Translations under genes and position numbers: made by a program
The notes under the pieces: model-generated
The model's database searches: none
Seen by the model: only the letters and a program-made list of their open reading frames with translations
Told to the model about the DNA's origin: nothing
Part shown: one piece after another, positions 12,579-24,441 of the stretch
Layout: each line of letters opens with the position of its first letter
Numbering within the stretch: position 1 is the stretch's first letter
Origin: Adineta ricciae
Taxonomy: Eukaryota; Rotifera; Eurotatoria; Adinetida; Adinetidae
DNA: 64,000 nt
Direction of reading: 5' to 3'
NCBI GenBank assembly: GCA_905250025.1
Contig: CAJNOJ010000315.1
Location: 1 to 64,000, forward strand

Positions 12579-13586
12579 TCGAGTAACAAAATCTACCAGG
12601 AAAAAAACATTTTACATCTCTGCTATATCAGTTTTTATTTGATTTATTATCATCGAGAAAGATTTTTGATGCTGTGTGATTACATTCTTTTAGTAGACGT
12701 TCGGTGGCAATTACACTGGAATGTTTCATATATTAGAAGAAATAAAATCAGTAATATCCATTGTGTATCAGATAAAGGAACAAAGCGAAATATTTATGTG
12801 TATTAAATAACAGATGATGGACAGATTTTGTACACTCTCACTGTATTAAAATCTTTTATGAAATAGTTTTCAACTTTTTTTCCCTATGCGTATGACGCCA
12901 ATTATATGTAGGGTTTCGACTTTTGCTATGATTCATGATTACCCTGGTTTTTTCCTTTAGCCAAAATATACATATACTCTCAGTTTTCACAAGAGACGAT
13001 TAGCTACCATGAAACGATCTTTATCAATTAAAGTCTTGACGATCTATTTTCCTAAATTATTTCTTTTTTAATTATAAATAAATAACACCAAGTAGGTGTG
13101 TTCGTGGTATACAGAAGATGAGCTGGGTATGTGTCGTTTAGTGATAAGATAGTTGGAAACCTTTGACTACAGATAGAGATGAAGAAAAAAACCTGAGAAC
13201 ATATCTATTTATATTTCATGCAGGAAGAAATAAAAGTGTGGACGTATTATGTCATACAACAACTGAATAAAATTTTTTCCGTACGTATTTGCAGATAATG
13301 CTTTTTATTATAGTTACAGCGACCCCTTGGGTCGATTCCATCAGCAAACACAGATGCGACTACAAGATATGGACCTAGATTTTATTTTAGGAAAATGCGT
13401 ATCCATGAAAAGATTCGTTGAGTTCTACTGATGATACAGAAAAGGAATAGCATCTCGTTTTTGTATGCACATCTACATGGGAGTGTTCAATGGTTCTGGG
13501 AAATCAATTGATAAGGATGTTTGTTCATGTTCTAGATCCGTTCCCTCCTGTGTTGAACACTAAATGTTCGCAATTGTCTTGTACAT
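12579..13586. other. Intergenic
   Basis: Both flanking genes end into this stretch (plus-strand F-box, minus-strand GPCR). AT-rich, no coding frame longer than chance, no repeat recognised. Confidence 0.35.
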
Positions 13587-14528
13587 CTATTGATGAACAT
13601 TTGGACGATTTACAGTTAACAGTTTTATAGGAACCACAGTATGTCGTCTATGCCAAAATTGTATTGCATTTCGACATTTAATTGATAATTCCGGTAATGA
13701 TATGACACATGCAAATGGAGTGAAGAATATAACCCAATGAACAAAAAAGATCGCGTCACTATAATATTCGGCTGCCACAGTTCGTGGTAAGCCACCTGAA
13801 TAAGCGGCATACATAATCATCGGGGGTAATACTAAAACAGTATAAAGGAAAGATATTGGAAGTAATTGATATGCCATTTTCTTATAATTTCTCCAGTCGA
13901 TTCTTTGATGGATACGGTATTTTTGACACAAAACACGTACGAAAAGTGCTGCACTAAATATAACAATCGTAAATGCAGGTAAAATACAATGTGCAATACT
14001 GTCATATAATGAAATCTGAGGAATACGAGTAACGCATGAATAACAACCACATTGTTTAGTTGTGAATTTCAATGGAATGTCACAAGGAACAATGTAGATC
14101 ATAATAAAATAAAATATTACAGGATACAAGATACACATCATCAAAGGAATATAATGAAAGATAAAACGTTTCATTCTTGTTGCTAACCAATCAGAATGAA
14201 AAACCAAAACATGACGTTCGATCGATGCCCAAGTCATCAAAATATAGTTTGAGACGATTGTTATTGAATCCATAAATGCCCAAGTACAACAGAAGACAGT
14301 TGTTGATACTGGAGCAATACCATTACGATAAAAATAAATGTTCCACACAACACCAGTAAGTTCTTCAATCAATCCAACGAATAAAAGAAGTATAATAACA
14401 TGATTATGAAGTGCTGTTCGAAGTGCTTTGTGTTTGAGAAAATAACAAAGAACAACGACAGTAACGATCAGAGATGGAATAACAGGCACTAATTGAAGCC
14501 AGAAACGTATATAAGCGGGTATTGCCAT
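13587..14528 (-). CDS. Rhodopsin-like GPCR, single exon
   Basis: 313-aa receptor with seven hydrophobic helices: TM1 LVPVIPSLIVTVVVLCYFL, TM2 VIILLLFVGLIEELTGVVW, TM3 ending in ASIERH (ERH in place of DRY), TM4 MCILYPVIFYFIMIYIV, an extracellular loop with CDIPLKFTTKQCGCYSC, TM5 HCILPAFTIVIFSAALF, TM6 LLPISFLYTVLVLPPMIMYA, TM7 FVHWVIFFTPFACVISLPEL. The C-tail is short and basic. It has no introns, as is common in one bdelloid GPCR expansion. A truncated near-copy lies at 20655-21044. Ligand unknown; the frame is whole. Confidence 0.82.
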   Translation of the reverse strand: MAIPAYIRFWLQLVPVIPSLIVTVVVLCYFLKHKALRTALHNHVIILLLFVGLIEELTGVVWNIYFYRNGIAPVSTTVFCCTWAFMDSITIVSNYILMTWASIERHVLVFHSDWLATRMKRFIFHYIPLMMCILYPVIFYFIMIYIVPCDIPLKFTTKQCGCYSCVTRIPQISLYDSIAHCILPAFTIVIFSAALFVRVLCQKYRIHQRIDWRNYKKMAYQLLPISFLYTVLVLPPMIMYAAYSGGLPRTVAAEYYSDAIFFVHWVIFFTPFACVISLPELSIKCRNAIQFWHRRHTVVPIKLLTVNRPNVHQ

Positions 14529-14825
14529 ATGATATTTATATTAACAGTCAAAACTCAACGGAAAATAAAAAATACTTCAAATGAATGAATATGTCTTTCT
14601 AAAATATATCTCAAATGAAAATATAGAAACTTTTCATAAGAAAAAGACAACATTTCTCCTGTGTACGTATACATTTTCTGATTCGTATATGGTAAATACA
14701 AATACAACTTAGCGAGTATTTAACAGTACATTTGATTTATTCGTGAATCTAGGCTATTAATATAACATCTTTTATTATTTTATGAAAGCTTTCCTTAATT
14801 TATGACATAGAAGAACGATATTATG

Positions 14826-14896
14826 CATCGGCGGACCGGCAAAAAATTTTCAGGGGAGGGGGCAATTGCTCCTCCCCTCCCTCCGGCCCGCCGATG
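14826..14896. mobile_element. 71-bp GC-rich hAT-type MITE
   Basis: A short, strikingly GC-rich palindrome in AT-rich DNA. Its ends are perfect inverted repeats (CATCGGCGG...CCGCCGATG), and the inner arms also pair (GGGGAGGGGG with CTCCTCCCCT around CAATTG). It is flanked by the 8-bp duplication ATATTATG (14818-14825 and 14897-14904). The sister copy near 21330 has the uninterrupted site (GATATCATGTC), showing the insertion directly. An 8-bp duplication is the hAT signature. Confidence 0.8.
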
Positions 14897-14904
14897 ATAT
14901 TATG

Positions 14905-15629
14905 TCTTGGAATCTGGTTAAGGTATAAGGTAATGAAATGAGGAGATTTTAAACAATAGAAAGATCTAAATGAAATATCTAAAGCAATTTTCCGCGGCAA
15001 TCCTGAGTCCTATGTTTATCCGCTAATCAACACAACTGAATTAGAAACTTCTGAAAAGCTACTTTTCTCAAATTTTGTTCTAGATTACGGAGGCTGCGAA
15101 AATGCGCTGAAACGAGTAATACATTGTGAAACATTTCAAAGTTAATTTAAAAACTTTTTCACACAGAAAACATCGTCTTATTTTGATGTGTCATAATTCT
15201 ACTCTTAGTAATGATATTTGCTTATGGATTGTTTGTCATTTCAATCATATCCCAGCCAGACAAGCAGCAGAAAAAAAACGCGTGAAAACGTCAAGGTTTT
15301 AACGGAAAAAAATCGGGCAAAGCGCACATCTTCAAGAGTTAATACTCGTTGACACGGTGTTTTAACGAGATTTCAGTGCGTTTTGTGAGAAGTTTTGCGT
15401 GTCTGGAATACACTGCAAAGAAGGATGTGGGGTGAGGGTGAGCGCTATCGCTGATCGAAACTGGCATTCACATTTTCATCCTCATTGAAACTAAAACTCA
15501 TGAATACAGCCAATCGATTTATTGACAATGTAAAAGATTGTAACGATGATTTAGACAAATGTCAGGAAGAGTTTCATTAATCTTGAGAGTTTCGATGCCA
15601 GTGGCCACCTATGTAAGAATTCAGTCACA
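14905..15629. other. Intergenic, paired with the sister block
   Basis: No gene. The sequence pairs with 21345-21790 of the second block, with several short indels, including about 60 bp near 14945-15005 that is present here and absent there. AT-rich and without coding potential. Confidence 0.35.
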
Positions 15630-15634
15630 CCTAC

Positions 15635-15843
15635 TGTAACATCAAACAAGTTGAGTAGCTGATCGCTTCTCACGGTATAGATGTTTATTGACTACTCTAC
15701 ATGACCAGAATGTGTCTACTTTGCAATAAGTCACACGCTCATATAGAGAAGAGAGGAAGATACAGAGATGACCCGGAGATAGTATGACATAGAGGCAAGA
15801 GAATAAAGAACAGAAAGAGATCAACGACGTCATTATCGTTACA
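15635..15843. mobile_element. Candidate solo LTR, 209 bp (fossil)
   Basis: Inserted relative to the sister block, which shows the empty site (CACATCTACGTC near 21790). The unit begins TGTAAC and ends GTTACA (the TG...CA rule) and is flanked by the 5-bp repeat CCTAC (15630-15634 and 15844-15848). These are the marks of an LTR left after loss of the interior. Length and ends suit a small LTR family. A TIR-type MITE with a 5-bp duplication is the alternative. It looks complete at both ends and recent, because the flanking repeat is still exact. Confidence 0.5.
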
Positions 15844-15879
15844 CCTACGTCATCAGATCTAAAATGTTTTGAATAGAAT

Positions 15880-17400
15880 TTATTTGTACTCCTTGACTGA
15901 TAGAATAGCTTGTTTCAAATCTTCAATACTAGGATGATCTGAAGGTAATGTTTGTTATTTGATTATTTCCATACATCATACCGACTTTGTCGTAGAAATC
16001 AAGTCAATTATAATGATCTACAGGAAGGGTTTTTCCTTTGATTTACAGTGCATTTTCATAATGGTCAATAGCATTTTTGAAATCAACTTGGTGTCATTTG
16101 CCATAATATTCCATTCTGTCATGCGCATCCGATGTCTGTTCGAGAAATACTAGATAAAGTTCTTTGGCATTCTGCATTTGGCAAATTTAACGCATTAATC
16201 TAACTAATCGTTCCCATCCATTTGCAGTATTTACTTCCTTTGAAATACATTTAGTAAGTGCTCGGAGTGGTTTATCATCATCATCATCAGCGGTAAGTTG
16301 AAAATCTACTTGATAGAGACGATCAATATCCTCGATTCATTTGATATTTCTAATACGAAAGACAGTATATGCATTGAAAAACGTATTCCATCTTCCTCTT
16401 GAAAATAACTGAAATCCCGAATGGAAACAAATGTCGATGATTTCATTGTTGGGTCAATGGACATAACAAAGATTATGCCAACTCAAGAAAAGAAACAGAA
16501 ATATCACGATTCCCATTAGTACACAGAAAATTATTAAATGACAATAGCCCACCTTTGCTTTTGCAAAGTTTTTCAAAATCATCCGTGGTTAAACCTTGTC
16601 CATGATAAACAACAAACGATTGTTCCCTGTACGTAATCATCTGGATTTGGTGTAGTTTTTCGACCTGATTAATGTGAATCTCCAAGAAAGAAATTCATGT
16701 TGATAATTGTATTGGCTCCCAATAATCGACGAGATCAATTCAACATTTAATAAGGTAAAGCATTCTCGAGTATACCACCAAATGACTTTTTCATGATGCT
16801 AATTACGGTCGAATTCATTAATAATATTTCGTTTTACATGATTATCATCATATATTGGTCGACAATAAATTATTAAATCTTTGATAGATTTTTCATCATC
16901 ATTCATAGCAAGAGGAATCTTTTTAAAGATTTCAGTATACATGAATGTTAAATCTAATCGATTGACATCTTCAACAGAAGTCTCTTCATTCGTTTCAACA
17001 ATACTGATGGAAATGGTATCTTGATTATATTGTTTAATACTTCACAAATAGTTTTCATCTGTGTATATATACCTTCGATTTTATTCCATTTGTTTGTCCA
17101 TTCTTCATGATGAGATTTATTTCTACGAAAGATATACATTTCATCCAATGAATTTCCGAAACAAGATCTTGACCTAATGAACCTGATGTAATATAATGAA
17201 AGTTTTTGCATTATGGATATCATTGAGATGTTGAGTAGGTTATTTGCAGATGGTAATGTTATTAACTATTCCTCGTAGTTTTGCTAATTTCTTCTGACTG
17301 TCTTCATTACTTTTATCGATGGAAGAATCGATACAAACAAGTAAATAATTTTGAGACATTCTTTGTCCTAGTCGTCTGTCACCAGATGTCATTCTAACAG
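15880..17400 (-). pseudogene. Decayed ADP-ribosyltransferase-TPR gene
   Basis: Minus-strand relic of the bdelloid ART-TPR family. Reading from high to low coordinates, it carries the N-terminal region (SQNYLLVCIDSSIDKSNED, about 17360), a FRRNKSHHEEWTNKWNKI block (about 17120), the start of the ART fold (VYHGQGLTTDDFEKL, then GGLLSFNNFLCTNGNRDIS at about 16500), and poorer TPR-like pieces toward 15900. The family transfers ADP-ribose from NAD to protein side chains. Frames change repeatedly; it is broken in several places. A second relic of the same gene lies at 21840-22960. Confidence 0.65.
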
Positions 17401-18824
17401 TGTCCGATTCAGAAATATTTTTGTGAAAAACGACAAAAAGAAGGAGGGAGATGGAAGGAATTCGTTCTTTTTTCTTGTGTGTATAGATAATGTGGCTGCC
17501 AAAGAAAACTGAATAGCAGAAGTTGCACGCTCATTGTAATTACCGACATTTGCTTGGTTTTTCTGTATTTAATGGCAACAGCAATATTCGTTTTATCTTT
17601 CCAATGTGAAAGAACAAAAAGAATTTGAATAATAATAAAACCGTTAAAATCTATGTACTCAAACTAATTCACTCAGTCATTCATAGTTTCGTTAATGTGA
17701 AAGTTCATTAGTTGATGAAATGTTCATTGAAGCATGAACATAGAAATACTACAGGAGATATCCGCTAGCAATCAAGAAATATTCACATCGACAGCATCAC
17801 ATATTGAAGAGATGTGAATCATACAGATACCAGTATGCTTCACATTGTTTCATTCATGATCCTTTTCCCTTCTACCAAGCATTGAACGATTAGATTCACG
17901 ATATTATAATACTTTCTTACAGAAAAGGGAATAAAAGTATAATGATCCGCCTCCCACCATTTTTTGTATACAATAAAAATGGAAGTAAACAATTACTTGC
18001 AATCCTTCTAAATGTTTATCTTAGTTTGAAGGTACTCATCAAATAATACTCAAGTTTATTAGACGCACTTTAATGTAAAAGTACTATTTTGATAATTTTG
18101 GAATAAGAGCGAGTGAACTCAACTACTTATAACTTGTATTCGTCGTCATTTACTGGTGATACATATAAGTAGGCACATCTTTAAAAGTCTATTGATTGAT
18201 GTTGCTATGTGATAGTTCAAAGAAGCCAACAATCGTTTGCAAACATTCTATTCGTTCTTTCTTTTTTATTTGTCGTCTGCCTACCGTTCCGATGTTATCG
18301 TTCACATTTCCTGAAAAATAAAAGACATTCAGTTCTATGTAGTTTTTTTTTAAAGGAAGAAGCAGAGAGTCGGCGTAAAGCACACACACAACTCGTCAAC
18401 CGTTTTCTTCGGCAAGAATATAGTTCAGAAGTGACGGTTTACACTAATAATAGTTTGTGTGAGAGCGAGAGTGCCGGTATGGTAAATTGATTTTCTATTC
18501 CAGCACCAAATTATAGACGTAAGCGATGCGGTCGAGTCGTGACGATAGATATGTAAACGTCATGCTCTCATATCGTCTTTTTGTTCAAAATCTTCAGAAA
18601 AACTGGCTGAAAAATATTAGATCCCACCGCCAACCGAGACATTGACTTGCATCTCTACACTATACCCTTAAAAATCTTTCGAAATCCACCATTTTTCCAC
18701 AAACTGTAAATTTGAACAATCTACATCGAATGCTTCAAGTTTTGTAATTAATCCATTTCTTGCACTTTTTCATTGGTAAACGTGAAAGTCTATGTAATTT
18801 AGAGTTGTAAGGAAATTACACAAT
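17401..18824. other. Region between the two ART-type genes
   Basis: No gene supported. Short open frames occur on both strands but show no domain and are disrupted in the sister copy (22961-24441). The stretch lies upstream of both neighbouring ART genes, which are transcribed away from each other, so it should hold both promoters. Confidence 0.35.
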
Positions 18825-19772
18825 ATGGATTGTATCAGTGAGAGATTACGTCTGAATCGCCGCCGCGATGATATTCCAGACAATAAAGAAGATATAGTCT
18901 TGATTTGGTTTGTCGAAAGCATGAACGATGAAAAGTACTTTAAACGAGCAACAGATCGACTTCGTGAATGCAACAATAGTGTTCTATTATATACCGAATA
19001 CGAACTCTGTATGGATTACATTCGATCAGTCGTTACCGAGAAAATCATCTTAATTCTATCCGGTAAAGTAATTGAAACGATAATATCAGATATTCAACCA
19101 TTAGACAGAGTTGATTCAATATTCATTCTTTCTACAGACAAGATCCAGTATAACATAAGTTTAGAAAATCGTACGAAAATTATTGGTAATTATATTGATA
19201 TAAATTCATTGACAACAGCTATTGAAACACGTTCTCATCGAATTTTGAAACAAGAATCGGGAATTATTTTCTCTGACAATACTGATCAAAATGCAGTACG
19301 TAATCCGGATCAAAATCCTGGCTCGTTTTTACTGTTTCATCTACTCGTCCATACTTTAAAACAGTTACCACAAACATCTGACGCCAAACAACAAATGATC
19401 GAGAAAGTGCGTGAATGTTATGTGGATAATGTAACTGTAAAGAGAAAAATAGATGAGTTTGAAAAAGATTATAAATCTTCTGATGCAATTCAATAGTACA
19501 CAAGACCCACATTTGTTCATAGATTATTAAATAAAGCATTAAGAACTGTAGACGTATTTATGTTGTATCTGTTTCGCTTTTATATTATTGATTTACACAA
19601 ACAACTCGAATATGAAAGCAAAAACAATCCATCCCCATCTTCATCATTACAAACATCCGATGTAAAATTGTACCGTGGAACGATTTTAAATGAAAAAGAA
19701 ATAGAAAACCTTCTGGCGAATATTGGAAACTACATTTCACCAAACGGATATTTTTCAACATCGACTTCGTGA
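18825..19772 (+). pseudogene. Partial ART-TPR gene copy (left part)
   Basis: Near-copy of the first roughly 310 residues of the ART-TPR gene at 24442. It begins MDCISERLRLNRRRDD and runs through the N-terminal receiver-like region to the ART motifs KLYRGT and GYFSTST. It is broken (about two breaks), and its right end stops at a scaffold join: the last 140 bases before the N at 19907 match the other block's version of an earlier part of the gene, not the expected continuation. It may therefore be an assembly-truncated haplotype copy as much as a true pseudogene. Confidence 0.7.
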
Positions 19773-19906
19773 ATGCAACAATAGTGTTCTATTATATACC
19801 GAATACGAGCTCTGTATGGATTACATTCGATCAGTCGTTACCGAGAAAATCATCTTAATTCTATCTGATAAAGTAATTGAAACGATAATATTGGATATTC
19901 AACCAT

Positions 19907-19907
19907 N
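19907..19907. other. Scaffold join (single N)
   Basis: One ambiguous base separates sequence that belongs to the ART gene from unrelated sequence. The bases to its left (19767-19906) repeat a piece of the ART gene that matches 24579-24718 better than the local copy, which indicates a contig edge. Confidence 0.85.
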
Positions 19908-20676
19908 CGTTTTCGAAGACTGTTTAGATATCGTCGAATGTCAGTATTATCATGATTGTTGGTCGAGTTCTTTCATCACGTTATTCGTTATTATTAGAAG
20001 AAATCAACTTCTCATTACTATCGATCTACGCTCAATCGTTTTAAAAGTTTCTCCGAACTCTTTTCGTTTTCTCTTTTCAGATATCTACTTGTGGATCACC
20101 TTATGCTGCGCGTGCCGATAAAACAAGAACTGTTTCACTAACAAAGGATCTATTTGGCTTGATTCTGATTATTTCGGTCAATTTTACTCCTCTTTTTGCA
20201 CATTTTGTCATTTCATGTCGTTCTTTTTCGATTTTTTGTATTTCTTGTATTGTAGTAATCATTTTTCTGGTGTTTTTTTATTATTGGAATTCAGGCGTTC
20301 TTTGTTGTGTCATTTTGTTACTGTGAGAGTGACCTTTGTAGCTGTGTACATGTGCAATCTCATGATTTTTCGTCAGTATCACTTTTTCTGTAACAGATAC
20401 TTGTAATACTTCGTTCTTGTTGAATAAAGATAATGAAAAACGTAAACGTGTTCAATTAGCTACAGGTGAACGTGCTGATTAATCGCGATTTTAATAACTG
20501 AAATCGCCGATATTCCTGCACTTATATTTTGAATAATTGGTGATTAATCGCGATATATCACGCAAATCGTTAAAAGTATCATAAAAATCGGCGATTAATT
20601 GGCGATTCAGTGGACGATAATCGTTTCGATAAATCGCGATAAATCACTGATTTTTCAACGATTTTCAGGACATGGG
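19908..20676. other. Contig-edge sequence with palindromic repeats
   Basis: Unrelated to the flanking duplicated blocks. The first half has no gene that I trust. Between about 20478 and 20660 the motif ATTAATCGCGAT and close variants (GGCGATTAATTGGCGATT, AAATCGCGATAAATC) recur in both orientations, suggesting a small transposon or its end. The unit abuts the truncated GPCR exactly where homology to the first block begins (about 20677). Confidence 0.4.
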
Positions 20677-21044
20677 ATAAGACGTTTCATTCTTGTCGCT
20701 AACCAATCAGAATGGAAAATCAAAACATGACGTTCGATCGACGCCCAAGTCATCAAAATATAGTTTGAGACGATTGTTATTGAATCCATAAATGCCCAAG
20801 TACAACAGAAGACAGTCGTTGATACTGGAGTTATACCATTACGATAAAAATAAATGTTCCACACAACACCAGTAAGTTCTTCAATCAATCCGACGAATAA
20901 AAGAAGTATAATAACATGATTATGAAGTGCTGTTCGAAGTGCTTTGTGTTTGAGAAAATAGCAAAGAACAACGAAAGTAACGATCAGAGATGGAATAAAA
21001 GGCAGTAGTTGAAGCCAGAAACGTATATACGAGGGTATTGCCAT
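20677..21044 (-). pseudogene. Truncated copy of the single-exon GPCR
   Basis: The first roughly 120 residues of the GPCR at 13587-14528, starting MAIPSYIRFWLQL at 21044 and nearly identical through TM3 (ASIERHVLIFHSDWLATRMKR). The frame then runs into the repeat-bearing sequence to its left and ends. TM4-TM7 are missing, so it cannot make a receptor. The cut coincides with the edge of the duplicated block and may reflect insertion of an element or the contig edge. Confidence 0.75.
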
Positions 21045-21840
21045 ATGATATCTATATTGACCGTCAAAACTCAACAGAAAATAAAAATACTTTGAATGAA
21101 TATCTCTTTCTAAAATATATCTCAAATGAAAATATAGAAACTTTTCATAAGAAAAAACAACATCTCTCCTGTGTATGCATACATTTTCTGATCTGTATAT
21201 GTAAATACAAATACAACTTAGCGAGTATTTAACACTAAATTTGATTTATTCGTGAATCTAGGCTATTAATATACAATCTTTTATAATTTTATGAAACTTT
21301 TCCTTAATTAATGCCATAGACGAACGATATCATGTCTCGGAATCTGCTTAAGGCATATGGTAATGAAATGAGGCTAATCAACACATCTGAATCAGAAACT
21401 TCTGAAAAGTTACTTTTCTCAAATTTTGTTCTAGAGTAGGGAGTCTGCGAAAATGCGCTGAAACGAGTAATGCATTGTGAAACACTTCGAAGTTAATTTA
21501 AAAACTTTTTCACAAAGAAAAAAATCGTCTTATTTTGATATGTGTCATAATTCTAGGCAGACAAGCAGCAGAAAAAAAACGCGTGAAAACGTCAAGGTTT
21601 TAACGGAAAAAAAATCGGGAAAAGCGCACATTTTCATCTTCATTCAAACTAAAACTCACGAATACAGCCAATCGATTTATTGACAATATAAAAGATTGTA
21701 ATGATGATTTAGAAAGATGTGAGGAAGAGTTTCATTAATCTTGAGAGTTTCGATGCCAGTGATGATCACCTATGCAAGAATTCAGTCACATCTACGTCAT
21801 CAGATCTAAAGTTTTTTTCTTTGTTAGATTTTATATGCGC
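21045..21840. other. Intergenic, second block
   Basis: Counterpart of 14529-15880. It lacks both the 71-bp MITE and the 209-bp LTR-like unit, giving clean empty sites at about 21330 and 21790. No gene. Confidence 0.4.
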
Positions 21841-22960
21841 TCCTCGACTGATAGAATAGCTTGTTTCAAATCTTCAATAGTAGGATGATCTGAAGGTAAT
21901 ATTTGTTGTTTGATTATTTCCATACATCATACCGACTTTGTCGTAGAAATCAAGTAAATCATAACGATCAATAAGAAGGGTTTTTTCTTTGATTTGCAGT
22001 GCTTTTTCATAATAGTCAATAGCATTTTTGAAATCAACTTGGTGACATTTGCCATCTCCAAGTTTGCCATAATATTCCACTCTTTCATACGCATCCGATG
22101 TCTGTTCGAGACATATAAGATAAGGCTCTTCGGCTTTCTGTCTGCATTTGGTTAATTTAACGCATTAATCTAACTAATCATTCCCATCCATTTGCAGCAT
22201 TTACTTCTTTTGAAATACATTTAGTAAGTGCTCGAAGTCATTCATCATCATCAGCTGTAAGTTGAAGATCTACTTGATAGAGACGATCCATATCCTCGAT
22301 TCATTTGATATTTCTAATACGAAAGACGCAGTATATGCACTGAAATCCCGAATGGAAGCAAATGGCGATGATTTCATTGTTAGATCAATGGACATAACAG
22401 AGATTATGCCAGTTCAAGAAAAGAAACAGAAATATCACGATTCCCGTTAATACACAGAAAATTATTGAATGACAATAGCCCGCCTTTGCTTTTGCAAAGT
22501 TTTTCAAAATCATCCATAGCAAGAAGAATCTTTTTGAAGATTTGAGTATGCATGAATGTTAAATCTAATCGATTGAAATCTTCAACAATACTAATGGAAA
22601 TTGTATCTTGATTATATTGTTTATAATACTTCACAAATAGGTTTCATTTGTGTATATATATCTTTGATTTTATTCCATTTCTTTACTCATTCTTCATGAT
22701 GAGATTTATTTCTACGCAAGATATACATTTCATCCAATGAATTTCTGAAACAAGATCTTGACTTAATGAACGTGTTGTAATGATGAAAGTTTTTGCATCA
22801 TGGACATCATCGAGATATTGAGCAGGTTTTTTTGCAGATGGTAATGTTATTAACTATTCCTCGTAGTTTTGCTAAATTTTTCTGATTGTCTTCGTTACTT
22901 TTATCAATAGGAGAATCGATACAAATAAGTAAATAATTTTGAGGCATTCGTTGGCCTATG
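21841..22960 (-). pseudogene. Decayed ART-TPR gene, second copy
   Basis: Sister of the relic at 15880-17400, same strand. A TPR unit is readable (AIDYYEKALQIKEKTLL, then LLDFYDKVGMMYG, 21874..22080), as is the ART stretch GGLLSFNNFLCINGNRDIS (about 22450). It is shortened relative to the first copy because the part between these has lost sequence. Broken in several places. Confidence 0.62.
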
Positions 22961-24441
22961 GTCGTCTGTCACCAGATGTCATTCTAACAGTGTCCGATTC
23001 AGAAATATTTTTGTGGAAAACGGCAAAAAGAAGGAGGAGATGGAAGGAATTCGTTCTTTGTTCTTGTGCATATAGATAATGTAGCTGCCAAAGAAAACTG
23101 AATAGCAGAACTTTCCACCATCATTGTAATTACCGATATTTGCTTAATTTTTTCTGTATTTAATGGCAACAACAATATTCGTTTTATCTTCCAATGTGAA
23201 AGAACAACGAACAAAACAAATTTTGAATAATAATACAACCTTTAAAATCTATGAACTTAAACTAATTCACTCAATCATTCATAGTTTGTTTAATGTGGAA
23301 GTTCATTAGCTGATGAAATGTTCATTGAAGCATATGGGCATATAAATACTATAGAAGATACCCCCTAGCAATTAAGAAATATTCACATCGACAGCATCAT
23401 ATATTGAAGAGATTTGGATCATACAGATACCAGTGTGCTTCACATTGGTCTAGATTCACGACATTATAATACTTTCTTACAGAAAAGGGAATAAAAGTAT
23501 AATGATCCGCCTCCCACTTTCAAGGTTTCTTTCTTATTTACTCAAAAAATAAATGACACTTGTATATTTTTATGCCAAGAAGTAATTTAATGAGTACCGC
23601 TCCACACCATTTTTTGTATACAATAAAAATGGAAGTAAACGATAACTTGCAATCCTTCTGAATGTTTATCTTATTTTGAAGGTAATCATCAAATAACACT
23701 CAAGTTTATTAGAAGCACTTCAATGTAAAAGTACTAGTTTGATCATTTTAGAATAAGAGCGAGTGAATTCAACTACTTATAACTTGTATTCGTCTACATA
23801 TAAGTAGTCATATCTTTAACAGTTTATTGATTGACGTTGCTATGTGATAATTCAGAGAAGCCGACAATCTTTTGCAAACATTCCATTCGTTCTCTCTTCT
23901 TTATTTATTTGTCGTTCGTCTACTGTTCTGATGTTATCGTTCGCATTTCCTGAAAAATAAAAGACATTCAGTTCTATGTAGTTTTTTTAAAGGAAGAAGT
24001 AAAGAATCGGCGTAAAGCACACATACAACTCGCATCAACCGTTTTCTTCGGCAGGAATATATTTCAGAAGTGGCGGTTTACACTAACGATAGTTTGTGTA
24101 AGAGTGAGATTACCGGCATGGTAAATTGATTTTCTATTCCAGCACCAAATCAGAGATATAAGTGATGCGGTCGAGTCGCCACGATAGATACGTAAATAGC
24201 ATGTGTTCATATAATCTTTTTGTTCAAAATCTTCAGAAAAACTGGCTGAAGAATATTAGCTCCCACCGCCAACCGAGACATTGACTTGTATCTCTACACT
24301 ACACCCTTTTCCCACATAAACTGTAAATTTGAACAATCAATATCGACTACTTCAAGTTTTGTAATTAATCCATTTCTTGCACTTTTTCATTGGTAAACAT
24401 GAAAGTCTATTTAATTTAGAATTGCAAGGAAATTACACAAT
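22961..24441. other. Intergenic, upstream of ART-TPR gene
   Basis: Counterpart of 17401-18824 with small indels; about 85 bp near 23515-23600 is present here and absent from the other block. No gene. It contains the 5' region of the intact ART-TPR gene; ACACAATATGG precedes the start in both copies. Confidence 0.35.
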
